The position numbers were made by a program, and so were the translations under genes. Below the pieces are notes generated by a model, which saw only the letters and a program-made list of their open reading frames with translations, was not told where the DNA came from and did not search any database. A stretch of DNA of 64,000 nucleotides from positions 48,503,048-48,567,047 of the forward strand of contig OX465591.1 of the NCBI GenBank assembly GCA_950022655.1. The letters are read 5' to 3'. The DNA is from Alentia gelatinosa. Its lineage: Eukaryota > Annelida > Polychaeta > Phyllodocida > Polynoidae. This document shows positions 22,205 to 33,224 of the stretch, in pieces (position 1 is the first letter of the stretch; each line of letters opens with the position of its first letter).

Positions 22205-24388
22205 AGGGTGAGGGTGAGTGTGTGACTGAGGGTGAGTGTGTGACTGAGGGTGAGTGTGTGACTGAGGGTGAGGGTGTGACTGAGGGTGAGGGTGTGACTG
22301 AAGGTGAGGGTGTGACTGAGGGTGAGGGTGTGATTGAAGGTGAGGGTGTGACTGAGGGTGAGGGTGTGACTGAGGATGTGGGTGTGACTGAGGGTGAGGG
22401 TGTGTCTGAGGGTGAGGGTGTGACTGAGGGTGAGGGTGTGTCTGAGGGTGAGGGTGTGACTGAGGGTGAGGGTGTGACTGAGGGTGAGGGTGTGACTGAG
22501 GGTGAGGGTGTGACTTAGGGTGAGGGTGTGACTGAGGGTAAAGGTGAGGTGAGGGTGAGGGTGTGACTGAGGGTGAGGGTGTGACTGAGGGTAAAGGTGA
22601 GGTGAGGGTGAGGGTGTGACTGAGGGTGAGTGTGTGACTGAGGGTGAGGGTGTGACTGAGGGTGAGGGTGTGTCTGAGGGTGAGGGTGAGGGTGTGTCTG
22701 AGGGTGAGGTTGTGACTGAGGTTGTGACTGAGGGTGAGGTTGTGACTGAGGGTGAGGGTGTGACTGAGGGTGAGGGTGTAACTGAGGGTGAGGGTGTGTC
22801 TGAGGATGAGGGTGTGACTGAGGGTGAGGGTATAACTGAGGGTGAGGGTGTGACTGAGGGTGAGGGTGTGACTGAGGTTGTGACTGAGGGTGAGGTTGTG
22901 ACTGAGGGTGAGGGTGTGTCTGAGGGTGAGGGTGTGACTGAGGGTGAGGGTGTGACTGAGGGTGAGGGTGTGTCTGAGGGTGAGGGTGTGACTGAGGGTG
23001 TGTCTGAGGGTGAGGTTGTGACTGAGGGTGAGGGTGTGACTGAGGGTGAGGGTGTGACTGAGGGTGAGGGTGTGACTGAGGGTGAGTGTGTGACTGAGGG
23101 TGAGGGTATGACTGAGGGTGAGGGTGTGACTGAGGGTGAGTGTGTGACTGAGGGTGAGGGTGTGTCTGAGGATGAGGGTGTGACTGAGGGTGAGTGTGTG
23201 ACTGAGGGTGAGGGTGTGACTGAGGGTGAGGGTGTGACTGAGGGTGAGGGTGAGGATGTGACTGAGGGTGAGGGTGTGACTGAGGGTGAGGGTGTGTGTG
23301 AGGGTGAGGGTGTGTCTGAGGGTGAGGGTGTGACTGAGGGTGTGTCTGAGGGTGAGGTTGTGACTGAGGGTGAGGGTGTGACTGAGGGTGAGGGTGTGTC
23401 TGAGGGTGAGGGTGAGGGTGTGTCTGAGGGTGAGGTTGTGACTGAGGTTGTGACTGAGGGTGAGGTTGTGACTGAGGGTGAGGGTGTGACTGAGGGTGAG
23501 GGTGTAACTGAGGGTGAGGGTGTGTCTGAGGATGAGGGTGTGACTGAGGGTGAGGGTATAACTGAGGGTGAGGGTGTGACTGAGGGTGAGGGTGTGACTG
23601 AGGTTGTGACTGAGGGTGAGGTTGTGACTGAGGGTGAGGGTGTGTCTGAGGGTGAGGGTGTGACTGAGGGTGAGGGTGTGACTGAGGGTGAGGGTGTGTC
23701 TGAGGGTGAGGGTGTGACTGAGGGTGTGTCTGAGGGTGAGGTTGTGACTGAGGGTGAGGGTGTGACTGAGGGTGAGGGTGTGACTGAGGGTGAGGGTGTG
23801 ACTGAGGGTGAGTGTGTGACTGAGGGTGAGGGTATGACTGAGGGTGAGGGTGTGACTGAGGGTGAGTGTGTGACTGAGGGTGAGGGTGTGTCTGAGGATG
23901 AGGGTGTGACTGAGGGTGAGTGTGTGACTGAGGGTGAGGGTGTGACTGAGGGTGAGGGTGTGACTGAGGGTGAGGGTGAGGATGTGACTGAGGGTGAGGG
24001 TGTGACTGAGGGTGAGGGTGTGTGTGAGGGTGAGGGTGTGTCTGAGGGTGAGGGTGTGACTGAGGGTGAGGGTGTGACTGAGGGTGAGTGTGTGACTGAG
24101 GGTGAGGGTGTGTCTGAGGGTGAGGGTGTGACTGAGGGTGAGGGTGTGTGTGAGGGTGAGGGTGTGACTGAGGGTGAGGGTGTGTGTGAGGGTGAGGGTG
24201 TGACTGAGGGTGAGTGTGTGACTGAGGGTGAGGGTGTGACTGAGGGTGAGGGTGTGACTGAGGGTGAGGGTGTGACTGAGGGTGAGGATGTGACTGAGGG
24301 TGAGGGTGTGACTGAGGGTGAGTGTGTGACTGAGGGTGAGGGTGTGGCTGAGGGTGAGGGTGAGACTGAGGGTGAGGGTGAGACTGGC
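22205..24388. repeat. 18-bp minisatellite, about 2.2 kb, with 726-bp duplication
   Basis: The unit 'gtgactgagggtgagggt' is repeated roughly 120 times. Rare variants (tataactgag at 22831/23557, ggtatgactg near 23107/23833, gaggatgtgactg at 23251/23977) recur exactly 726 bases apart, so a block of about 726 bp was duplicated whole. Long open frames on both strands are by-products of the 18-bp period. Confidence 0.95.
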
Positions 24389-24443
24389 TAGATATGATGT
24401 GGTATTGGATTTGCAATATGAATCCATTTGAGATTAGAGAGGA

Positions 24444-24560
24444 AACCAACAAGTTTTGGATAAAGTGGCCGTCCTCCACGAGTTTGACGTGGAGTGATAT
24501 AAACGAGTTCCCAATGTTAAACCTTGGGACAAAAATACCTGGGGTGAGATAAAATATGGT
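24444..24560. mobile_element. Truncated foldback/TATCTC module
   Basis: 'aaccaacaagttttgg' and 'cacgagtttgacgtgga' match the foldback family at 6134 and 10852. They are followed directly by 'ccaatgttaaaccttggga' and 'ggggtgagataaa'. The apex half is deleted. Confidence 0.6.
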
Positions 24561-24600
24561 CTTACATCATAGAAGCCTCGCCTGTATGTATCTGAGGGGG

Positions 24601-24655
24601 CTTAACGTTATTTACGGAGACTCGGCCTTAGCGCCTCGTTCCGTAAATAACGTCA
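24601..24655. mobile_element. Short foldback
   Basis: The arms 'aacgttatttacgga' and 'tccgtaaataacgt' enclose 'gactcggccttagcgcctcgt', another variant of the shared apex. Confidence 0.7.
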
Positions 24656-24814
24656 ACTCCCATCTCGTTTCGTATAACGTGCGGTCATACTAAAGCTGTT
24701 CTGACATATACGTAATGACTAAACAATGCCAACCAGAGGACAACCTTGAGATCATGTTTGTTGTGCCTTGATTATTGAACGGGACTCTGGTCCTTATTGC
24801 AAGTAGGGAGCTGG

Positions 24815-25100
24815 CGTACGGCGGGCGGCGTACGGCGTACGGCGGGCGGCGTACGGCGGTTGATGTACGGCGGGCGGCGGGCAGTGGGCGGCGTACAGTG
24901 TAGGGCGGGCGGCGTACGGCGGGCGGCGTACGGCGTACGGCGGGCGGCGTACGGCGTACGGCGGGCGGCGTACGGCGGGCGGCGTACGGCGGTTGATGTA
25001 CGGCGGGCGGCGTACGGCGGGTGCTGCGCCGGGCGGGTGGGGGGCGGCGGGTGCTGCGCCGGGCGGGCGGGGGGCGGGGGGCGGGCGGGGGGCGGCGGTC
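24815..25100. repeat. GC-rich array of GGCGTACGGC/GGGC words
   Basis: 'ggcgtacggc' and 'ggcgtacggcgggc' alternate irregularly, turning into GGGCGGGGGGC at 25020-25100. It is extremely CpG-rich. Long Arg/Pro/Ala frames on both strands are compositional. Confidence 0.85.
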
Positions 25101-25385
25101 ACCATGTAGAACGCTGCGTACTTCTGCACCGACTCCAAACACAACGAGCGGCACCTGCCTACACTCACCAGGGACAGCTCTCCAAGCACATACCGGGTCT
25201 GGCGCTGTGGCTACGGGTGGAGCGCCGTCGACGGGCAGTGATCGCTGACATTCACGCGGTCCACAGCGAGCGGGGCGAGTGGCCGAGAGGAGGCCCAAAA
25301 ACACGGCCAGACACAGACACAGCCAGACACAGACAGAGAGAGGCTTCTAGTGGAGACCCTCGTCCCCGACACGCCCACACAGGAT
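25100..25385. other. GC-balanced non-repetitive segment, possible exon not proven
   Basis: One plus-strand frame reads ...NAAYFCTDSKHNERH... to a stop at about 25240, with a composition unlike the surrounding repeats. No acceptor, donor or family similarity could be established, so it is left as unassigned unique sequence. Confidence 0.2.
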
Positions 25386-25389
25386 GATT

Positions 25390-26055
25390 GACACCAAGAT
25401 ATCATCTAAACCACGCCCCCACAGGATGACTGACACCTACATGTCCGTCTAAACCACGCCCCACAGGATGATTGACACCAAGACATCATCTAAACCACGC
25501 CCCACAGGATGGTTGACACCAAGACATCATCTAAACCACGCCCACACAGGATGACTGACACCTACATATCCGTCTAAACCACGCCCCACAGGATGATTGA
25601 CACCAAGACATCATCTAAACCACGCCCCACAGGATGATTGACACCAAGACATCATCTAAACCACGCCCCACAGGATGGTTGACACCAAGACATCATCTAA
25701 ACCACGCCCACACAGGATGACTGACACCAAGACATCATCTAAGCCACGCCCCCACAGGATAATTGACACCAAGACATCCTCTAAACCACGCCCACACAGG
25801 ATGACTGACACCTATATGTCCGTCTAAACCATGCCCCCACAGGATAACTGACAGTCCAAACCATGCCCCCACAGGATAACTGAGAGTCTAAACCACGCCC
25901 CCACAGGATAACTGACAGTCCAAACCACGCCCCCACAGGATAACTGACAGTCCAAACCACGCCCCCACAGGATAACTGACAGTCCAAACCACGCCCCCAC
26001 AGGATAACTGACAGTCCAAACCACGCCCCCGCAGGATAATTGACAGTCCAAACCA
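25390..26055. repeat. 41-bp then 32-bp minisatellite (CCACGCCC...CAGGAT)
   Basis: 25390-25830 uses a 41-bp unit (ccacaggatgattgacacc + aagacatcatctaaaccacgcc). 25831-26055 uses a 32-bp unit derived from it (ccacaggataactgacagtc + caaaccacgccc). The shift from 41 to 32 bp is a deletion of the 'accaagacatcat' part. Confidence 0.95.
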
Positions 26056-26269
26056 CACAGCCACGATCAACAAACAGAAAATAATCATACAGACGCACTT
26101 CCCGGACATGTGGGTTCCCTGGATGATGCTCGTTTCCTGGAAGTTGTCAACCTGTCGATAGTGATTAGGTGTGAGAGTTGTCATAGTAAGGTGTCCAGCT
26201 GAACCATTTGGCCCTCACTTGGTCAATCTTTCAGTTTCGTCATTCTCCGTCATCATGTGTGGCGCTGTG

Positions 26270-26495
26270 AGCAGGAACGTGATTGGCTGAACGCCGTGAG
26301 GGGGATGACGTCACGGTTGTGTTAAAGTCGTCTGCTCACGTCTCTGGGACGCAGAGCTCCTCCAATAAGGACGTCATAACGTGGTGATATGAGGTGTTCC
26401 TGGATACACAGCCGACCATTTAATGAATGGTGCTTTCCTGTGAGACAAAGTCACATATTATCGCCCAGTCAGAGGTCTCGCTGGTTACCGGAGAG
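26270..26495 (+). promoter_or_regulatory. Candidate promoter/upstream region
   Basis: Unique, non-repetitive DNA carries an inverted CCAAT box (ATTGG 26282-26286), a full CRE TGACGTCA (26306-26313), a direct CCAAT (26362-26366) and a half CRE ACGTCA (26371-26376). The factor-site cluster precedes an ATG with a strong donor. It could instead be an enhancer or chance. No TATA box was seen. Confidence 0.4.
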
Positions 26496-26539
26496 ATGAG
26501 AATGACGGAGGAGGTGAAGGATGGGGACCAGCGAGAAGG
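26496..26539 (+). CDS. Possible first coding exon (of the transporter gene)
   Basis: ATG at 26496 opens a frame MRMTEEVKDGDQRE, followed by GG and a near-perfect donor GTGAGT at 26540. The exon would end in phase 2. The acceptor at 53008 leaves one base (C) before the ATG of the 53-kb transporter exon, so GG+C makes a glycine codon and the frame continues exactly. That agreement has a one-in-three chance of being accidental, and the intron would be 26.5 kb. The peptide is charged and short, as expected for the cytosolic N-terminus of an MCT. Linkage is inference. Transcription initiating closer to 53 kb remains possible. Confidence 0.35.
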
Positions 26540-26570
26540 GTGAGTAACCTGTGCCTCGTTATGGGTTTTA

Positions 26571-26838
26571 TTTTTCACCATAGACTTAACATTAAGAACT
26601 CGTACTCAACGCCCGTGGAGTATTTTCTAAAAAAATACTCAAGGGGGGGGGGGGGTATGTCACAAATGTTGGCCAAATAGTCATTGATTGGAGTGAGATC
26701 AAATCTGAACCGCACTCGATCCATAGATACTGATAATATGGCATTCATTTTGATTTGCTACATAATCTAACTCGGCTTTGCCTCGTGAGATTACTCCGCA
26801 ACCAAAATTCATGGCATATTTTCGGTATCGTTGGACCT
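26571..26838. mobile_element. Module plus foldback, second composite copy
   Basis: It is the same order as 17844-18118: 'accatagacttaacatta', 'actcgtactcaacgcccgtgg', then after a G tract 'ggagtgagat', then the foldback with arms 'gatactgataatatggcat' and 'catggcatattttcggtatc' and apex 'taactcggctttgcctcgtg'. The outermost TATCTCACCCC end is eroded. Confidence 0.7.
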
Positions 26839-26935
26839 CGATGCAGTTCCTTATGACAACAGAAAAAAAGTGGTTGTACTCGACTACAGGAACTCTATTT
26901 CCTGGCGGATGATGTTAGTATTAGCAATCACTCTT

Positions 26936-27080
26936 TATCCTACCCCTAATATAAAATCCCATAGGCTTAACATTGAGTTTCCGTATGCCACGCTGACTGG
27001 CATACGGAGTTTTACATGCCACTAGTGGCATACAGAATTGTTATCACGTAATATTCCAAAATCGAGGAGATAGGGTAGGG
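26936..27080. mobile_element. TATCCTACCCC module
   Basis: From TATCCTACCCCTAATATAAA through CCCATAGGCTTAACATTG, the hairpin 'tatgccacgctgactggcata' and 'tgccactagtggcat' to 'atcgaggagatagggtagg'. It is the inverse copy of 46275-46433. Confidence 0.75.
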
Positions 27081-27363
27081 CGGTTGTGTGAATGGTGCGG
27101 GTTTGGTCGGTGGGTGACAGTGTGTTGGGGCTGGGAAGGAAGGTGTTTGTGTGGATGTGAGGCGAACATTTGCCAAATTGTCGCGGGGTTCCGTACGAGC
27201 ACAGATTATAATTTATAACTCATTTATCTCTCTACGTATCACTGAAATATTTACTCAGAAAATAGAGATTCATCTCAGCGTGTTAATTGAAGTTCTCTTC
27301 TGCGTCCACAGACATAGTCTCACATCATATTGATTTCGCGAAGTATATGATTTACATATTTAC

Positions 27364-28255
27364 TGTGAAACTATCTGTTGTGACTGGTATCCTAGAAGAG
27401 TATGTACCGGTCCTCCATCAGTGAAACTATCTGTTGTGACTGGTATCCTAGAAGAGTATGTACCGGTCCTCCAACAGTGAAACTATCTGTTGTGACTGGT
27501 ATCCTAGAAGAGTATGTACTGGTTCTCCAACAGTGAAACTATCTGTTGTGACTGGTATCCTAGAAGAGTATGTACCGGTCCTCCATCAGTGAAACTATCT
27601 GTTGTGACTGGTATCCTAGAAGAGTATGTCCCGGTCCTCCAACAGTGAAACTATCTGTTGTGACTGGTACCCTAGAAGAGTATGTACCTGTCCTCCAACA
27701 GTGAAACTATCTGTTGTGACTGGTACCCTAGAAGAGTATGTACCGGTGCTCCAACAGTGAAACTATCTGTTGTGACTGGTATCCTAGAAGAGTATGTACC
27801 GGTTCTCTATCAGTGAAACTATCCGTTGTGACTGGTACCCTAGAAGAGTATGTACCTGTCCTCCAACAGTGAAACTATCTGTTGTGACTGGTATCCTAGA
27901 AGAGTATGTACCGGTTTTCCAACAGTGAAACTATCTGTTGTGACTGGTATCATAGAAGAGTATGTACCTGTCCTCCATCAGTGAAACTATCTGTTGTGAC
28001 TGGTATCCTAGAAGAGTATGTACCGGTGCTCCAACAGTGAAACTATCTTTTGTGACTGGTATCCTAGAAGAGTATGTACTGGTTTTCCATCAGTGAAACT
28101 ATCTGTTGTGACTGGTATCCTAGAAGAGTATGTACCGGTCCTCCATCAGTGAAACTATCTGTTGTGACTGGTACTCTAGAAGAGTATGTACTGGTTCTCT
28201 AATAGTGAAACTATTTGTTGTGAATGGTATTATAGAAGAGTATGTCACAGTTATG
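27364..28255. repeat. 56-bp minisatellite, about 16 copies
   Basis: The unit 'cagtgaaactatctgttgtg' + 'actggtatcctagaagagta' + 'tgtaccggtcctccat' has a 56-bp period, with substitutions at a handful of fixed sites (ccggt/ctggt, ccat/caac). Confidence 0.95.
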
Positions 28256-28406
28256 TCATGGTTTTGTCAATTTCAGTCGTTGCTAAGTTCAAGATGCCAG
28301 GTAGTCATTACATGAGGAATATAGTCCTAATGTAAACTACTATAAATATAGTAACAAAGAAGATATTGGACACCACGGACTTATGTTATACCGTTAACAT
28401 ACATAC

Positions 28407-28531
28407 ACAATATTACCATGATTTCGATCTGAGTGGCCGTATTCTCCACGTAGTTGACGCGTAGTGAATATTACCTAGTGTCAACTACAAGGAGAATACG
28501 GCCACTCAGATCGAACTCATGGCACTGTTGT
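28407..28531. mobile_element. Foldback element
   Basis: The arms 'gatctgagtggccgtattct' and 'agaatacggccactcagatc' are perfect inverses. The inner pair is 'gtagttgac'/'gtcaactac', with apex 'gcgtagtgaatattacctagt'-like sequence. It resembles the layout of 20311-20452. Confidence 0.8.
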
Positions 28532-28559
28532 ATTTATTACTCACCTTTCGAGTAATTAT

Positions 28560-29035
28560 TAGGGAAAAAATCTTGTAAATAATTGGAAATTCTACCCAAG
28601 CGCCGTGCATTGTTTCTATAAATTAGTTCCTATAATGCCCGTCAGGTCGCCCAAAAAGCCGTATTCTCCTAGGAGATTCTGGAGGTCCGTACTTTACTCA
28701 GTAACAATCTGTAATAAATTGCATTATGAACTGTTGGAAATATTCAGATCATGGTTATAATGGTTATATGTTTGAACATGTGGACGTTTCTGTGTATGTA
28801 TTTATACATATATATGTATATATATAATTTGATATATTACATTTGTATGTAAATATATGTAAACGTTTATACATGTATATTTATATGCACACAGTTACAA
28901 TGTGAATGTATATTTGTTTACACTTACATTCGCCTATAGGTGATTGTGTGTGTACATGTAAACATGTGTGTATTTCTATACACAGTTATATATATACACA
29001 CAGTTACCTATACCTCACCTGTTCCTCACACAACA
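28560..29035. other. AT-rich intergenic or intronic DNA
   Basis: 28790-29000 is a mosaic of TATATA and TACATGTA words with a pyrimidine-rich end ahead of the candidate exon at 29040. No independent gene was recognised. Confidence 0.4.
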
Positions 29036-29039
29036 ACAG

Positions 29040-29121
29040 GCAGCGCCTACACAAAGTCTCGGGCTGGAGAGTTCCTAGAAACGAGGCCAAATCGGTGGCC
29101 GTTCTCCTTACTGACCTCCAG
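29040..29121 (+). CDS. Candidate VWA-like domain exon (orphan)
   Basis: It has an acceptor (CCTCACACAACAACAG) and a donor (CAG|GTGGGG). The 82-base exon is phase 1 in, phase 0 out in the chosen frame, and reads QRLHKVSGWRVPRNEAKS then VAVLLTDLQ. This resembles the segment of von Willebrand factor A domains where a variable loop leads into the hydrophobic beta-strand ending LTD, before the last metal-site region. It sits in non-repetitive DNA between AT-rich sequence and an array, unlike most frames here. The match is short, one residue after the TD differs from the usual glycine, and no neighbouring exon was found, so the assignment is tentative. If the 26.5-kb exon belongs to the transporter, this exon would lie inside another gene's intron. 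Confidence 0.35.
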
Positions 29122-29149
29122 GTGGGGTTCGTGTGTGAATAATTCATTC

Positions 29150-29285
29150 AAATAAATATCGCCATGTCTGGTGAAGTGGAAACACTACAGGAACAGCGAT
29201 GTGTAGGCTCTGTAGGCTCTGTAGGCTCTGTAGGCTCTGCCGGCAACACACACTCAGATATGGGGAGTATTATTCCCAGCACGAA
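29150..29285. repeat. Short tandem CTCTGTAGG repeat within unique sequence
   Basis: 'ctctgtagg' is repeated four times at 29208-29240. The remainder of the interval shows nothing further. Confidence 0.5.
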
Positions 29286-29289
29286 GAAA

Positions 29290-29375
29290 CCGACATGTTT
29301 TGGTCAAAGTCGTCGTTCTCCATGAGTTTCATGCGGAGTGATATGAACGAGGCGACAGCCAAGTGAATGTCACAA
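29290..29375. mobile_element. Truncated foldback, ACAAGTTTTGGTCAAAG family
   Basis: 'acatgttttggtcaaagtc', 'catgagtttcatgcggagtg' and 'aacgaggcgacagcc' match 10852-10988. The right arm is cut off where the 15-bp array begins. Confidence 0.65.
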
Positions 29376-29805
29376 AGGGGTGTAGTCAGAGGGTGTAGTC
29401 AGAGGGGTGTAGTCAGAGGGCTGTAGTCAGAGGGATGTAGTCAGAGGGGTGTAGTCAGGGGGGTGTAGTCAGAGGGGTGTAGTCAGAGGGGTGTAGTCAG
29501 AGGGGTGTAGTCAGAGGGGTGTAGTCAGGGGGTGTAGTCAGAGGGGTGTAGTCAGAGGGGTGTAGTCAGAGGGGTGTAGTCAGAGGGGTGTAGTCAGAGG
29601 GGTGTAGTCAGAGGGGTGTAGTCAGAGGGGTGTAGTCAGAGGGGTGTAGTCAGAGGGGTGTAGTCAGAGGGGCGTAGTCAGAGGGGCGGAGTCAGAGGGG
29701 CGTAGTCAGAGGGGCGTAGTCAGAGGGGCGTAGTCAGAGGGGCGTAGTCAGAGGGGCGTAGTCAGAGGGGTGTAGTCAGAGGGGTGTAGTCAGGGGGGGG
29801 GGGGG
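29376..29805. repeat. 15-bp minisatellite GGGGTGTAGTCAGAG
   Basis: About 28 copies with few variants. A block at 29668-29765 has GGGGCGTAGTCAGAG. It ends in a G run at 29793-29806. Confidence 0.95.
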
Positions 29806-29939
29806 CGTAGTGGTCGTTGTAAGAGCTGCCTGTAAACCTCACCTAGTTCAGCTTATGTTACCTTCCACACACCTCACACTCTCCAGGGATCAATACAATG
29901 TACTGGGTCTCTGCAGACTCACTGCTAGGAGAGTGTCTG

Positions 29940-31795
29940 CAGCCACACGTGTATTAGCATTGTCACTGTGCTGGGAGTGTGTGTGCTGTGTAACTGTGCT
30001 GGGAGTGTGTGTGTGACTGTCCTGGGAGTGTGTGTGTGACTGTCCTGGGAGTGTGTGTGGTGTGTGACTGTGCTGGGAGTGTGTGTGTGTGACTGTGCTG
30101 GGAGTGTGTGTGTGACTGTCCTGGGAGTGTGTGTGGTGTGTGACTGCTGTGAGGTCGTGTGTGTGGTGTGTGACTGTGCTGGGAGAGTGTGTGTGCTGTG
30201 TCACTGTGCTGGCAGTGTGTGTGTGGTATGTGACTGTGCTGGGAGTGGGTGAGTGGTGTGTGACGGTGCTGGGAGTGTGTGTGGGATTGTTCTGTGAGTG
30301 TGTGTGTGCTGTGTGACTGTGCTAGGAGAGTGTGTGCTGTTTGACTGTGGTGGGAGTGTGTGTGTGGTGTATGACTGTGCTGAGAGAGTGTGCTGTGTGA
30401 CTGTGCTGGGAGTGTGTGCTTTGTGACTGTGCTGGGAGAGAGTGTGTGCTGTCTGATTGTGCTGGGAGTGTGTGTGCTATGTGACTGTGCTGGGAGAGAG
30501 TGTGTGCTGTGTGACTGTGCTGTGAGATTGTGTGTGCTGTTTGACTGTGCTGGGATTGTGTGTGTGGTGTGTGACTGTGCTGGGAGTGTGTGTGTGGTGT
30601 GTGGCTGTGCTGGGAGAGTGTCTGTGTGCTGTGTGACTGTGCTGGGAGAGTGTGTGTGACTGTGCTGTGAGTGTGTGCTGTGTGACTGTGTTGTGAGTGT
30701 GTGTTGTGTGACTGTGCTGGGAGAGTGTGTTTGCCGTGTGACTGTGCTGTGAGTGTGTGCTGTGTGACTGTGCTGGGAGAGTGTGTGTGACTGTGCTGTG
30801 AGTGTGTGCTGTGTGACTGTGCTGTGAGTGTGTGCTGTGTGACTGTGCTGTGAGTGTGTGCTGTGTGACTGTGCTGTGAGTGTGTGTGTTGTGTGACTGT
30901 GCTGTGAGTGTGTACTGTGTGACTGTGCTGGGAGAGTGTGTGTGACTGTGCTGTGAGTGTGTGTTGTATGACTGTGCTGGGAGAGTGTGTGTGACTGTGC
31001 TGTGAGTGTGTGTTGTATGACTGTGCTGGGAGAGTGTGTTTGCCGTGTGACTGTGCTGGGAGAGTGTGTGTGACTGTGCTGGGAGAGTGTGTTTGCCGTG
31101 TGACTGTGTTGTGAGTGTGTGTTGTGTGACTGTGCTGTGAGTGTGTGCTGTGTGACTGTGCTGTGAGTGTGTGCTGTGTGACTGTGCTGTGAGTGTGTGT
31201 TTGCCGTGTGACTGTGCTGTGAGAGTGTGTGCTGTATGACTGTGCTAGGAGAGTGTGTTTGCCGTGTGACTGTGCTGTGAGATTGTGTTTGCTGAGTGAC
31301 TGTGCTGTGAGTGTGTTTGCCGTGTGACTGTGCTGTGAGTGTGTGCTGTGTGACTGTGCTGTGAGTGTGTTTGCCGTGTGACTGTGCTGTGAGTGTGTGC
31401 AGTGTGACTGTGCTGTGAGTGTGTGCAGTGTGACTGTGCTGTGAGTGTGTGCTGTGTGACTGTGCTGGGAGAGTGTGTTTGCCGTGTGACTGTGCTGTGA
31501 GTGTGTGCCGTGTGACTGTGCTGTGAGTGTGTTTGCCGTGTGACTGTGCTGTGAGTGTGTGCTATGTGACTGTGCTGGGAGAGTGTGTGTGACTGTGCTG
31601 TGAGTGTGTGTTGTGTGACTGTGCTGTGAGTGTGTTTGCCGTGTGACTGTGCTGTGAGTGTGTGCTGAGTGACTGTGCTGGGAGAGTGTGTGTGACTGTG
31701 CTGTGAGTGTGTGCTGTGTGACTGTGCTGGGTGAGTGTGTGCCGTGTGACTGTGCTGGGAGAGTGTGCTGTGTGACTGTGCTGGGAGAGTGTGTG
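29940..31795. repeat. About 26-bp GT-rich minisatellite, 1.85 kb
   Basis: The core 'gtgtgactgtgctgtgag' + 'tgtgtgct' alternates with a 'gggagagtgtgtttgcc' variant. Variants cluster in sub-blocks. Cys/Val-rich plus-strand frames come from the repeat. Confidence 0.9.
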
Positions 31796-31799
31796 GCTG

Positions 31800-32150
31800 G
31801 CTGCTGACGTCCTTTTGGCTGCTGGTAGAGGTCAGTAAGTAGATCGTACCGGGTTATAATCCTCCTGCCCGGCAGCGTGGCCGCTCATTATACAACCTCT
31901 CTCCTGTAGACGAGGGATCGAGCAGCCTCAACAACAACACTATTTAAAAGCCTACCCTACAATGGCGCCATAGAGACATTCAGAATTTTGATAATTAACA
32001 ATTTCACTTCATCGGGTTCGACCCAGCCCAGTACATGAAATACATTCATTCATATTTGTTGAATATATGAATGTACTTGAAAATGTGGTTTTCTTCAATT
32101 CTTCCCAAAACAGTGAGCCGCGTTTTGTGAGTGACATGTATACGTGTTCT
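31800..32150. other. Unassigned sequence
   Basis: No exon was recognised. Near 32080 a 'gtggttttcttcaattctt' fragment of the dispersed AT-rich repeat is present. Confidence 0.4.
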
Positions 32151-32154
32151 ACAG

Positions 32155-32245
32155 CACTTAGAGATTATCAAACACCTAGAGATTATCAAACACCTAGAGA
32201 TTATCAAACACCTAGAGATTATCAAACACCTAGAGATTATCAAAT
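32155..32245. repeat. 18-bp tandem repeat, five copies
   Basis: 'agagattatcaaacacct' is repeated about five times without variation. Confidence 0.9.
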
Positions 32246-32509
32246 TCAACTTCCAGGAGAGTACACAAGCCAGCAGAGCCCCACTTCGTTAGATCTGGTC
32301 GGGTAAAATCCGCCGCTGCCTTGACCCACTACAGGCACATCCCTGTAACTCTTCTGTCAGAATGTTTGTAATTCTTGCAGAGTGTGTTACATCACAATCT
32401 CGAAGCCAATTTCTTATTTCCTTAACCTGTGTATTTTTTTCTTTCAAAGTACCTTGGTTTCTTGTTAGTTATGAATATTCCTTATTAGGTATGTCTGATT
32501 TTAGAGTAT

Positions 32510-32748
32510 ACATAGAACACAAGGAGCAAATGGTATGATCATTATTGATGAATGAACGTGCAATTTTAAATGAATAACAACTAAACGGTTTGGGTTACAT
32601 TCAGTCTATGGATTGTTTACTGTAACCCACTTACACCCTATCAACTTGCAAACTCTCTAATTGCCTGACTCTAAGATCAAAACATATCAAGCAACAGTGA
32701 GTCAATGAACTAGTTCGGTTTTGAGTAATTGGTCATGGTCAGCTGGGC
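32510..32748. repeat. Dispersed repeat, copy 1
   Basis: 'acaaggagcaaatggtatg', 'gatgaatgaacgtgc', 'acattcagtctatgga' and 'ggtcatggtcagctgggcat' recur in order at 35868-36145. The last block also occurs at 37090. In this copy the repeat runs straight into the Penelope-like coding remnant, so it may be part of that element. Confidence 0.65.
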
Positions 32749-33130
32749 ATGCCTCTAAAACCCTCAGACACTAGCATCAAGAAATGTGGACAGCATGGCT
32801 GTGAATGCTGTTTGTGGATTAAAGAAACCTCTGAAATTCCATCCCTTACCCTTGAGTGTGACTACCCAATAGTAGGAAAATTGACCTGTAAGTCTAGAAA
32901 TTTAATATATATCATTAAGTGCAAAAGATTGAATGGAAAAAGTCTTTCCTAGTCTTTATTTCTGCCGATTGGCAAAAAAATCGGGACTTGAAAATTTTTA
33001 ATATCACCAAACGATCTGACATTCACACCAAAATCCTTGGTTAACCCAACACACCTGACGAGAATTCTGTAATGATTCGAAACCACAAGCAAAACAGCCC
33101 GTGTGATGAGGCAAAACCATCCACACAACA
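32749..33130 (+). pseudogene. Penelope-like retroelement fragment
   Basis: The frame from 32749 to 32950 reads KKCGQHGCECCLWI, then, after a short spacer, GKLTCKSRNLIYIIKCKR. A cysteine cluster followed by 'hydrophobic-TCKSxNLIYxIxCKR' is the pattern found between the reverse transcriptase and the GIY-YIG endonuclease of Penelope-like elements. The GIY-YIG part itself is broken by frameshift: after CKR the expected Cys/Tyr/Gly catalytic stretch is absent, and the following bases give only short pieces such as DLKIFNITK. No reverse transcriptase core is upstream. It is a 5'-truncated, inactive remnant. The family assignment rests on this one motif block. Confidence 0.5.
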
Positions 33131-33224
33131 CAGTGAAATAGGTTTTATATGTGTACATTTACACATCTACACCAAAACAAACTGTAGTATTCTCTATCCC
33201 ATATAGTGCTACTGCCATCAAAAT

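Noticed and set aside
22154..24479. Open frames of 590-757 codons on both strands
   Set aside because: The 18-bp period keeps all phases free of stops. No gene signals and no non-repetitive part.
25100..25245. Cysteine-containing frame after the GC-rich array
   Set aside because: No splice sites could be fixed and the neighbouring frames are equally open because of high GC.
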